Part shown: piece by piece, positions 37,680 through 44,527 of the stretch
How the letters are laid out: every line of letters starts with the position of its first letter
Position numbering within the stretch: the stretch's first letter is position 1
Assembly (NCBI GenBank): GCA_026391695.1
Contig: JAPLDP010000035.1
Coordinates: 16,138 to 80,137, forward strand
Direction: 5' to 3'
Length of the DNA stretch: 64,000 nucleotides
Source: Bacteroidota bacterium
GTDB taxonomy: Bacteria > Bacteroidota > Bacteroidia > Bacteroidales > JAGONC01
The notes under the pieces: generated by a model
The model's input: the letters and a program-made list of their open reading frames with translations, nothing else
Databases searched by the model: none
What the model was told of the DNA's origin: nothing
Program-made: the position numbers and the translations under genes

Positions 37680-38627
37680 TTTTTGACCGGTGGTTGGTTC
37701 CTGGCCTTTTTCCATACCGTTTATTTTATAGAGTGACTTGATTCGCACCGCATATTCCTGTGCGATGGCGTGCAGGGTTTCACCGGCAGCGACGGTATGA
37801 AAGCCTTTTTTAGCATGTTTCTTTTTTTTCTGCAGGTAAACCGGCTCACCCTCATGCAGTTTATCGTCAGGGGTCAGTTCATTCATCTTAAAGAGGCGCG
37901 ACACTGGGATAGTGAAATCATTGGCTATTTTAAAGAATGTATCTGTACCCCGCGCAAAGGTGAATTTCACCCCATTGTTGGTATAGATCATCCTTCCGTT
38001 GGGACCCCGGGCGACAGCCTCAAAATTGTCGGGTAGAATGATTTCCCTGCCGACATCAATTTTTTTCTTTTCCAGGACTGTTATTTCTTCTTCATATTCC
38101 TTATCAAAGTAATTATCGAGCTCATATAGCCGGTTATCTTCGATAATCTTAATAAGTTGCTGGGCATAGGTGGGGCTGGTGGCATAGCCGGCACGTTTCA
38201 GTCCATAAGCCCAGCCTTTATAGTCGGTCATGTCGAGAAAAAACAGCGAGTCGTAACGGTCGCGTGAGATCAGGAATTCAGAGTGATCCCTGTATGAGTC
38301 AAGCGGGTCATCGTATTTCCTGAAGCATTCATTTTTCAGATCATCGTCATACAGGTACGTTTTACCGGTCCACTCCTTGTGGCATTTGATGCCGAAATGG
38401 TTGTTGGCATTGACGGCGAGGGGGCTGTTGCCGTTGTCCGACTCAAACAATGCCTGAGCCATGATGATGCTTGCAGGGATCTTATAGGTAATCATCTCCA
38501 GGATAGCGATATCCTTGAATTTTTGAATGTACTCCTGGCGGGTGATCTGGGATGGTTGCTGGGCGTAAGAAATAAATGAAAGATAAAAGATGAAAAATGA
38601 AAGATGAAAGATTTTTTTGATTGTCAT
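37662..38627 (-). CDS. Secreted glucosaminidase with LysM-type C-terminus
   Basis: 321 residues. Signal peptide to about residue 22 (cut near SYAQ). Residues 28-170 are a glucosaminidase domain of the GH73 type: IPASIIMAQALFESDNGNSP with the likely catalytic Glu, then NHFGIKCH and ATSPTYAQQLIKIIE. After an acidic linker come a LysM-like stretch (FKIANDFTIPVSRLFKMNEL) and a second, clearer LysM (HTVAAGETLHAIAQEYAV to the end). It should cut peptidoglycan outside the inner membrane. Codons 6-17 of the signal peptide are built from five 7-bp repeats. Confidence 0.9.
   Translation of the reverse strand: MTIKKIFHLSFFIFYLSFISYAQQPSQITRQEYIQKFKDIAILEMITYKIPASIIMAQALFESDNGNSPLAVNANNHFGIKCHKEWTGKTYLYDDDLKNECFRKYDDPLDSYRDHSEFLISRDRYDSLFFLDMTDYKGWAYGLKRAGYATSPTYAQQLIKIIEDNRLYELDNYFDKEYEEEITVLEKKKIDVGREIILPDNFEAVARGPNGRMIYTNNGVKFTFARGTDTFFKIANDFTIPVSRLFKMNELTPDDKLHEGEPVYLQKKKKHAKKGFHTVAAGETLHAIAQEYAVRIKSLYKINGMEKGQEPTTGQKIIIDQ
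38576..38610. repeat. Five 7-bp tandem repeats in signal-peptide codons
   Basis: Units ATGAAAG, ATAAAAG, ATGAAAA, ATGAAAG, ATGAAAG on the plus strand (coding strand CTTTCAT-type). They encode most of the hydrophobic core of the glucosaminidase signal peptide. Since 7 is not a multiple of 3, gain or loss of a unit shifts the reading frame. Confidence 0.85.
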
Positions 38628-39097
38628 GATATTTTGCGGAAAAATTCGGACAAAAATACGGATAAAGGGTTAACCGAAATATAAAATTAAATAGTTCTGT
38701 AATTAAAGATTTGTCTTATGGATGCAAACTTTTTTAGATTGATTTCCTTCTAACGAGGCTGGTGGCCATATCATCACAAATAAATTTCAACCATCGCATA
38801 AGCGACCTTGGCTGGTGCGGTGCCCCGGACAGATTCTGATTGGCCGGGGCAATCGAACGGAGTGAGATAGCACCAGACGCAGTCGCGTTGCGATGGTGCG
38901 GCCCTACGGCCGTGGAGTAAATAAGCTAAATCATGGTGCTGAGATGCAAATTTGAAAATAAAAAAAAGTGTGGTAGACAAAGAAAGAAGAAGAGAAATAA
39001 TCTAAAACAAGTTCACAAATATCTTCCAGAAGGTTACGAAAACTAAGTATCATCAATTGATTATATAAGAGTTAATCTTGAAAACTACGGATAGGGC
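38628..39097. other. 470-base gene-free stretch with one structured GC-rich island
   Basis: Most of it is AT-rich and without coding signals. It contains the nested hairpin at 38791-38896 and directly after it a small GGCC-type hairpin (38899-38913, CGGCCCTACGGCCG). A 68-codon frame on the minus strand crosses these hairpins and is explained by them. Confidence 0.6.
38791..38896. repeat. 106-base nested inverted-repeat element
   Basis: Three nested arms: CCATCGCATAAGCGAC (38791-38806) with GTCGCGTTGCGATGG (38882-38896); CTGGTGC (38812-38818) with GCACCAG (38870-38876); TGCCCCGG (38821-38828) with CCGGGGCA (38844-38851). It is GC-rich in an AT-rich gap. It may be a mobile palindromic repeat or a structured RNA. 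Confidence 0.75.
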
Positions 39098-40147
39098 TTA
39101 ATGAATAATTTTAATTAATTTTTTATTATTCCCGTCAATGAGCATTAAGTAATAGTTTCCGGGAGCAAGATCAGAACATGAAAAATATATGCGGTGCTCT
39201 CCTTTTTCGCGTCCTCTCCAGATCATCTCCAATTGTTTCCCTGATGCATCAAATAAGGCAAGCTTAGCGATATATTTTCCGGAAGTTATGAACTTGATTT
39301 CCATTTCCGTTGTGAAAGGATTCGGAGTTGCTGTTATAAAGAGTTCATAAGGATCATTAATTACCGGTATTCCATATAAAGTCTCATAGGCTACCGAAGC
39401 ATTGAAAATCTCCTCGACAAACTGTGGTGCAACGAAGGCGGTTGCCATGGCATTGGGGTGGCTGTCGCCGGCTCCGGCAGCATACATTGGGAGTTCCATT
39501 CCGTCAGGACCGGTGAGTTTATGGAAGTAATCAAAGACATAGACATTCCGTGGAAATGACCCAAATTCAGGATCAAGTCCCATGGCCAGTGTATCTTTTG
39601 CCCATGTGCAGAACGAATCCGCTAAAGTAGCTTCTTCTACGTTGGTGGAGTTGGGCTCCAGCGGGGCATTGGTCCAGATCACAAAAAAATTGTCCGGGTG
39701 TGATTTCATCACGTTGATGATATGCCGCCAGTGCCACTTATAATTATATACGGTCTTCATGTCGGGATACAGGGTATCTTCCGGAACACCCGGGTATGAG
39801 ATCGCCGAGGACGGAAAGCATGATTTGATCACGATGATCTTATTGCCGGGCAGATAATATCCAATTCCGGTAATGGGGCTGGGATCTTCAAAGAAAGCAT
39901 GCTGTGTGATCCATTCGTTGTCATCAGGTGCCCACCACTCTTCGTTCATCGTTACCGCCTGTTGACCGTAATATCCATGGGCAATATTATAAGCCTCCAT
40001 TTCCTGGGGAACGCTGGTACTGCTGCCGTTCGGACCCCAGATGCAGTTCCCGGTGGAATGATGCAGAAAGATGCCGCTGCGAAAGAGATTCTGTGCATTG
40101 ACCTGAAACCCAGCGAGAAATAGTAATATCATTAAAAGATTTTTCAT
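39098..40147 (-). CDS. T9SS type A sorted protein with SGNH-hydrolase-like features
   Basis: 349 residues. Signal peptide MKNLLMILLFLAGFQVNAQ. The body has SGIFLHHSTGNCIWG near the start, KIIVIKSCFPSSAI, and DSHPNAMATAFVAPQFV, where DSHPN resembles the Asp-x-x-His block of SGNH hydrolases. The last 80 residues are a type IX secretion C-terminal domain (TPNPFTTEMEIKFIT, KLALFDASGKQLE, LAPGNYYLML, KLIKIIH). It is therefore exported to the surface through the PorX-controlled system. Substrate unknown; SGNH assignment is tentative. It lies 24 bases downstream of the DUF1003 gene. Confidence 0.8.
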   Translation of the reverse strand: MKNLLMILLFLAGFQVNAQNLFRSGIFLHHSTGNCIWGPNGSSTSVPQEMEAYNIAHGYYGQQAVTMNEEWWAPDDNEWITQHAFFEDPSPITGIGYYLPGNKIIVIKSCFPSSAISYPGVPEDTLYPDMKTVYNYKWHWRHIINVMKSHPDNFFVIWTNAPLEPNSTNVEEATLADSFCTWAKDTLAMGLDPEFGSFPRNVYVFDYFHKLTGPDGMELPMYAAGAGDSHPNAMATAFVAPQFVEEIFNASVAYETLYGIPVINDPYELFITATPNPFTTEMEIKFITSGKYIAKLALFDASGKQLEMIWRGREKGEHRIYFSCSDLAPGNYYLMLIDGNNKKLIKIIH

Positions 40148-40171
40148 TTTAGTTGACCTATATTGGTGATA

Positions 40172-40639
40172 TCAACTCTTTTTTACATCATTTTTCCGTA
40201 TTTGCTCTAAAATCTGCAATATGAGCTTATTTTGATTCTCAAGATGCAGAAGGATGGTCTCGATTTCTATTTCAGCTTTAGTGTTCACCTCAAAGTCGGC
40301 TTCAGCGCGGATCTCAGCGTGATCTGACTGAAGGTTCTGTCCGATCATGATCAGAGGCATGAGAAAAATCTGGATCATATTTGATATGAAGAGCCATAAG
40401 GCAAATGCCGGAAATGGATCATAACGCCATCCTTTTGGGGCAAGTGTATTCCAGCCTAGCCATGTCAAAGTCCATAAGAAAATGATGAAAAAAAAACCCA
40501 TAGTGCCGATATGTTCGGTTATCCACATGGCCAGTTTATCCATCCGGGATAACTTCTGACGGTGGATGGCATTAACATTAGGTATAGGTTTACGAAGCCG
40601 CTTAATTTCGGCTAATGATTTTGGTGGTGTTGTTTCCAT
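40172..40639 (-). CDS. DUF1003 membrane protein
   Basis: 155 residues: a basic N-terminal part with NVNAIHRQKLSRMDKLAMWIT, two membrane helices (GTMGFFFIIFLWTLTWLGWN and FPAFALWLFISNMIQIFLMPLIMI) and QNLQSDHAEIRAEADFEVNTKAEIEIETIL, the conserved acidic patch of DUF1003. The tail is a helical segment (ENQNKLILQILEQIRK). The function is unknown; no metal-binding motif beyond the family pattern is seen. Same strand as the T9SS gene. Confidence 0.9.
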   Translation of the reverse strand: METTPPKSLAEIKRLRKPIPNVNAIHRQKLSRMDKLAMWITEHIGTMGFFFIIFLWTLTWLGWNTLAPKGWRYDPFPAFALWLFISNMIQIFLMPLIMIGQNLQSDHAEIRAEADFEVNTKAEIEIETILLHLENQNKLILQILEQIRKNDVKKS

Positions 40640-40660
40640 AGGGATAGAATTTGGGGATCA

Positions 40661-41024
40661 TTAAAAAAGCACTGTCAGCCCGTCATAAAAATATCCTGAC
40701 AATACGGCTCCTGCAAAGATAAAGACTAAATATAAGAACATTACCTTTTTCTTAACGATCAGGCTCAGGCCTCCCAGGACGCCGAGGCTGGTGCCGGGTC
40801 CGGCAATCATATAAGCAAGCAAAAGCTCCAAATCCGACACTGCTAAAGATCATCAGCTTCGAGCGCCGTAAAAACAAACTCTTCAGCTTGGCGGGATTGA
40901 TATACACAGCAAGTCCCACAGCGATCAATATACTTATCAACAGGTATTGCCAGTTGTGATATAAGGTATCAATAACATATCCGATCATCCCTGAAAAAAT
41001 GATATCAATAATTTTTAGTACCAT
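40661..41024 (-). pseudogene. Remnant of a YraQ/DUF318-like permease (internal deletion and frameshift)
   Basis: The frame from ATG 41024 begins like the Bacteroidota permease (LLISILIAVGLAVYINPAKL, then VGFGAF), where the family continues with a long membrane part. Here it jumps: after GFGAF the following DNA in another frame reads LLAYMIAGPGTSLGVLGG and continues to KKKVMFLYLVFIFAGAVLSG and a stop at 40661-40663, the usual C-terminus. So the middle (probably some 200 codons) is gone and the join shifted the frame, leaving a 90-codon frame that ends in unrelated residues. It is not expected to work as a transporter. Family recognition is from memory. Confidence 0.65.
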
Positions 41025-41122
41025 GGTTTAATCCTCCTTAAAATAAATGGTTGACAATAAATGATTCATCACTGAAACGATGCAAATTTCAGGAGGAGCT
41101 GACGTAAAACTCTTGATCTAAA

Positions 41123-41719
41123 TCAAGAAATGCGGTGAGCTGTTCTTTTTCTTATCCGGCTTAATGTTTCAGGGGTGATTCCAAGATAGGAAGCGATGTA
41201 TTGAAGCGGTATGCGGTTGACAATACCGGGATTTTCCTTCATGAGTAACATGTATCTGTCTTCAGCTGCTTGGGTATCATAACATTGTCTCTGGCACTCG
41301 AGGCTCATAAATTCTTTTTCGATGATGATCATCCCGACCTTCATCCAGAAGGGATATTGTTTATAGAGCTGGTGCAGGTGATCCCAGCTGATGGTAAGTA
41401 AAACCGTATCTTCCATAGCCTGAATGCTGACGGATGAAGGTGTCTGTGTTATGAAGCTGGTTGTCGATGTAGCAAATGTATTTTCCGAACAAAAACAGGT
41501 TGTGACTTCATCACCATCCAGGAGTAAATAGGCGCGCATAAGACCTTTTGCAATAAAACCAAAATAACGGCAGGTCTTATCAGCCTCAACAAAATAGTCA
41601 CCTTTTTTCAGATGTCTGATTCCAAAAAAGGGTTGTGCAGCATGAAAAGCTTCCTCATCCCATTCGGTGACAGTTTTTAAAAAATTCTCAAATGCCCGTA
41701 ATGCTTCAATTTCAGACAT
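41123..41719 (-). CDS. Crp/Fnr-family transcriptional regulator
   Basis: 198 residues. A cyclic-nucleotide-type sensor domain covers about residues 20-120 (FFGIRHLKKGDYFVEADKTCRYFGFIAKG, typical of the Bacteroidota branch that lacks the cAMP-binding residues). The helix-turn-helix is IPLQYIASYLGITPETLSRIRKR near the C-terminus. It has Cys in TCRYFGF and TCFCSEN, but these do not form an obvious Fe-S pattern. It is 98 bases upstream of the permease remnant on the same strand, so it may once have regulated or travelled with it. Confidence 0.88.
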   Translation of the reverse strand: MSEIEALRAFENFLKTVTEWDEEAFHAAQPFFGIRHLKKGDYFVEADKTCRYFGFIAKGLMRAYLLLDGDEVTTCFCSENTFATSTTSFITQTPSSVSIQAMEDTVLLTISWDHLHQLYKQYPFWMKVGMIIIEKEFMSLECQRQCYDTQAAEDRYMLLMKENPGIVNRIPLQYIASYLGITPETLSRIRKRTAHRIS

Positions 41720-41829
41720 ATCTTAATGATTTTACTGATTCCCAAACCGTATTAGTTTTTTGTAAAATTAAATTAATTTCCAATTATAAAACTGCTGCTG
41801 AGAAAGAGTATAATTCTGCTTTAAATTCT

Positions 41830-41837
41830 TATTTTTG
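41830..41837 (+). promoter_or_regulatory. -7 promoter box before the GH43 gene
   Basis: TATTTTTG matches TAnnTTTG, 100 bases before the GH43 ATG and 25 bases before a 20-codon frame at 41863-41925. No -33 TTTG is evident. Confidence 0.35.
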
Positions 41838-41862
41838 ACACTTATCATAAATAAACTGAAAT

Positions 41863-41925
41863 ATGGAAAAACTTAATTCCCAAAGTTCAGATCCGGATAA
41901 AGGAACCTCTAATAAAGCTTTTTAA
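41863..41925 (+). CDS. Doubtful 20-codon open frame (leader or gene remnant)
   Basis: ATG at 41863 and TAA at 41923, hydrophilic (begins MEKLNSQSS, ends NKAF). It follows a -7 box at a normal leader distance and ends 11 bases before the GH43 start. It could be a leader peptide, the 5' stub of a deleted gene, or chance. I do not recognise it. Confidence 0.25.
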   Translation: MEKLNSQSSDPDKGTSNKAF

Positions 41926-41936
41926 TCTTCATTTAT

Positions 41937-43730
41937 ATGTGTTTATTCATTCGTTTTTCATTAACATTATTGATCCTGGAAGGAATATCTGGTTGTTTGC
42001 AGGGGCAGAATCACCGTATTTATAGAGATTCAACCGGTACGCAATCATACGCAAGGGATCATATACCTTCCACTTTCTGCAATCCGATGAACATCGATTA
42101 TGCCTTTGAGTTTTACAATGATAACTCGAGTGCTACTCCCTTCCGGTCAACGGCTGATCCGACCATTGTCAGGTTCAAAGGTGATTATTATCTTTTTGCA
42201 ACCAATCAGAAAGGATACTGGTGGTCACCTGATTTGAGCCAATGGCATTATGTTTACTCAAGCTTTGCCCGTCAGCCCGCTGATGATGACCTCTGTGCCC
42301 CCACTGCATTCAGTATTGGTGATACCCTGTACCTTGTCGGCTCCTTTTCTTTTCGTGCTCCCATCTTCATGACGACAAATCCAAAAGAAGGCCGATGGAC
42401 TCATGCAGTTGACTCTCTGGATTTCGACATCTGGGATCCGGCTTTCTTTGTTGACGATGACCGGCGAGTTTACCTCTACTGGGGTTCCAGTAACTTCTAC
42501 CCTATAAAATGTGTTGAGCTGGATCCCTATAACCAGTTTAAACCGTTAGGTGAAGCAAGGGAATTGCTTTATCTTGATCCAGGAGAACATGGATGGGAAC
42601 GTTTTGGTGAAAACAATGACTCGGTCATGGCTCCATTTATTGAAGGGCCATGGATGACGAACTATAAGAACCATTATTACCTTCAGTATGCAGCTCCCGG
42701 AACAGAGTTCAAAGTCTATGCTGACGGGGTTTATCTATCCGATGATCCAATGGGTCCGTTCACCTACCAGCCGTATAATCCGTTTTCTTATAAACCAGGA
42801 GGTTTTATCACAGGTGCTGGTCATGGAAGTACATTCCAGGACGAATATGGTAACTATTGGCATGTAGCAACGTCCATGCTGTCGGATAAGTACAAATTTG
42901 AACGGCGTATAGGTCTCTATCCAGCGGGATTTGATACTGACGGACAACTATTTGTCAATACTTCTTTTGGCGATTATCCGGCCTTTTTACCTAAAGGTAA
43001 AGAAGATCACCTAAAGGGTAATTTCACAGGGTGGATGTTGCTGAGTTTTAAAAAAGATGCTATTGCATCTTCTTCTGAAAAGGGTTATCCTCTTGAACTG
43101 GCATTTGATGAAGATATCAGGACATACTGGAGTTCCCAAAGTGCTGATTCAGGTGAATGGCTGCAGGTGGATATAGGGCATTTATGCCGTGTCAATGCCA
43201 TTCAGATCAACTATGCTGATCATAAGGCAACGCAGTATGGTAAGGCTATGGACATGTATCATCAATACCAGGTATTCCACTCGATTGATGGTATGAACTG
43301 GTCATTGCTCATCGATAAAAGTTATAACGACAGGGATGTGCCGCATGATTATGTTGAGTTATCAAACTCTGTGACAACACGCTACATCAAACTGGTTAAC
43401 ATTCATATGGCAACAGGTAATTTTGCAATAAGCGGGTTAAGAGTCTTTGGAAACGGATTCGGACTTCCGCCTGAGCCAGTAAAAGAATTTTATGTTGACA
43501 GGCAAGCGGATAGACGGAATGCTGTCATTCACTGGAAGAAAGCGGCTGACTCTTTCGGATATAATATTTTATATGGCATCACTCCGGATAAATTGTATAA
43601 TTGCATTACGGTTTATGATACTGATCAATATGATTTCCGGGGTCTTGATTCAAATACGACCTATTATTTCACTATAGAAACATTTAATGAAAATGGTGTG
43701 TCGCAAAGAATTCCCCCAATAAAACGGTAA
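41937..43730 (+). CDS. GH43-family glycoside hydrolase with F5/8-type and FN3-like domains
   Basis: 597 residues. Export signal with possible lipobox ISGC (Cys20). Residues 50-350 form a five-bladed GH43 propeller: ADPTIVRFKGDYYLFATN (likely base Asp), WDPAFFVDDDRRVYLYWGSS (pKa-modulating Asp) and FIEGPWMTNYKNHYYLQYA (likely acid Glu). Residues about 370-505 are an F5/8-type C (CBM32-like) domain (YPLELAFDEDIRTYWSS, GEWLQVDIG, YIKLVNIHMATGNFAISGLRVFG), and the end is FN3-like (VIHWKKAADSFGYNILYG, NTTYYFTIETFNENG). It probably cuts alpha-L-arabinose, xylose or galactose linkages; the sugar is not predictable. No SusCD pair is near. Confidence 0.87.
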   Translation: MCLFIRFSLTLLILEGISGCLQGQNHRIYRDSTGTQSYARDHIPSTFCNPMNIDYAFEFYNDNSSATPFRSTADPTIVRFKGDYYLFATNQKGYWWSPDLSQWHYVYSSFARQPADDDLCAPTAFSIGDTLYLVGSFSFRAPIFMTTNPKEGRWTHAVDSLDFDIWDPAFFVDDDRRVYLYWGSSNFYPIKCVELDPYNQFKPLGEARELLYLDPGEHGWERFGENNDSVMAPFIEGPWMTNYKNHYYLQYAAPGTEFKVYADGVYLSDDPMGPFTYQPYNPFSYKPGGFITGAGHGSTFQDEYGNYWHVATSMLSDKYKFERRIGLYPAGFDTDGQLFVNTSFGDYPAFLPKGKEDHLKGNFTGWMLLSFKKDAIASSSEKGYPLELAFDEDIRTYWSSQSADSGEWLQVDIGHLCRVNAIQINYADHKATQYGKAMDMYHQYQVFHSIDGMNWSLLIDKSYNDRDVPHDYVELSNSVTTRYIKLVNIHMATGNFAISGLRVFGNGFGLPPEPVKEFYVDRQADRRNAVIHWKKAADSFGYNILYGITPDKLYNCITVYDTDQYDFRGLDSNTTYYFTIETFNENGVSQRIPPIKR

Positions 43731-43746
43731 AATAAAAAGCCAACAG

Positions 43747-44388
43747 ATGATAAGGATCATCACAAAATATTTCCCTGATCTATCTGATGTCCAGTTCAGT
43801 CAATTCAATCAGCTCGATACACTTTACCGGCACTGGAACTCTAAGATCAATGTTATTTCACGGCAGGATATCGATAACCTTTATGAACGGCACATCTTGC
43901 ATTCGATGAGCATTGCGAAGGTATTCAGTTTTGTAAAGGGAACATCCATTCTGGATGCCGGTACAGGAGGAGGTTTCCCGGGCATACCGCTGGCCATTTA
44001 TTTCCCTGATGTACAATTCCACCTTGTCGACTCCATCGGTAAAAAAATCAGGGTTGTTGATACAATCGTTAATGAACTTGGTTTGAAGAATATTACCACT
44101 GAAAAAAAACGGATTGAAGATCTCACGGACAAGTATGATTTCATTATCAGCCGCGCAGTAGCTTCATTAACTGAATTTTGCAGGTGGGTCAAAGAGCTGA
44201 TTAAATCCGATGGAATGAATGATTTTCCTAATGGGATTATTTATCTGAAGGGAGGGGATGTCACGGGGGAATTGAAAGGACTAGGGTGGGAAAAAGAGAT
44301 CCTGAGGATAAGTGATTATTTTAATGAAGAATTCTTTCATTCAAAGATGATTATATACATATTTCGTTCAACCTGCAATCCCGACTAA
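43747..44388 (+). CDS. rsmG: 16S rRNA (guanine527-N7)-methyltransferase RsmG
   Basis: 213 residues. The SAM motif ILDAGTGGGFPGIPLAIYFPD and RISRAVASLTEFCRW-type segments are characteristic (here IISRAVASLTEFCRWV). RsmG methylates G527 of 16S rRNA near the decoding site; its loss gives streptomycin resistance. The stop codon is the loop of a perfect hairpin (44377-44397), so the last residues (CNPD) are encoded by a palindromic element. It starts 16 bases after the GH43 stop, possibly in the same transcript. Confidence 0.94.
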   Translation: MIRIITKYFPDLSDVQFSQFNQLDTLYRHWNSKINVISRQDIDNLYERHILHSMSIAKVFSFVKGTSILDAGTGGGFPGIPLAIYFPDVQFHLVDSIGKKIRVVDTIVNELGLKNITTEKKRIEDLTDKYDFIISRAVASLTEFCRWVKELIKSDGMNDFPNGIIYLKGGDVTGELKGLGWEKEILRISDYFNEEFFHSKMIIYIFRSTCNPD

Positions 44389-44397
44389 GTCGGGATT
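44377..44397. terminator. Perfect 9-bp hairpin over the rsmG stop codon
   Basis: AATCCCGAC and GTCGGGATT are exact complements with the loop TAA, which is the rsmG stop. Copies of TTCGYTCAACCTG flank it (44364-44376 and 44411-44423). It may end transcription or be a small mobile palindrome; there is no T tract. Confidence 0.6.
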
Positions 44398-44527
44398 TCG
44401 CTCAGCTGAGCTTCGCTCAACCTGTTACCAATAAACAATGACCTGTACATTTTTGTTAGTTTCACTTTTTTTCCCGTATTTAGCTAACCGATTCTGATAC
44501 TTCTTATTCACAACAAAAACATCATGT

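Noticed and set aside
38774..38980. 68-codon minus-strand frame as a protein
   Set aside because: The frame runs through the nested hairpin and the GGCC hairpin, and its composition follows those repeats; no similarity or promoter.
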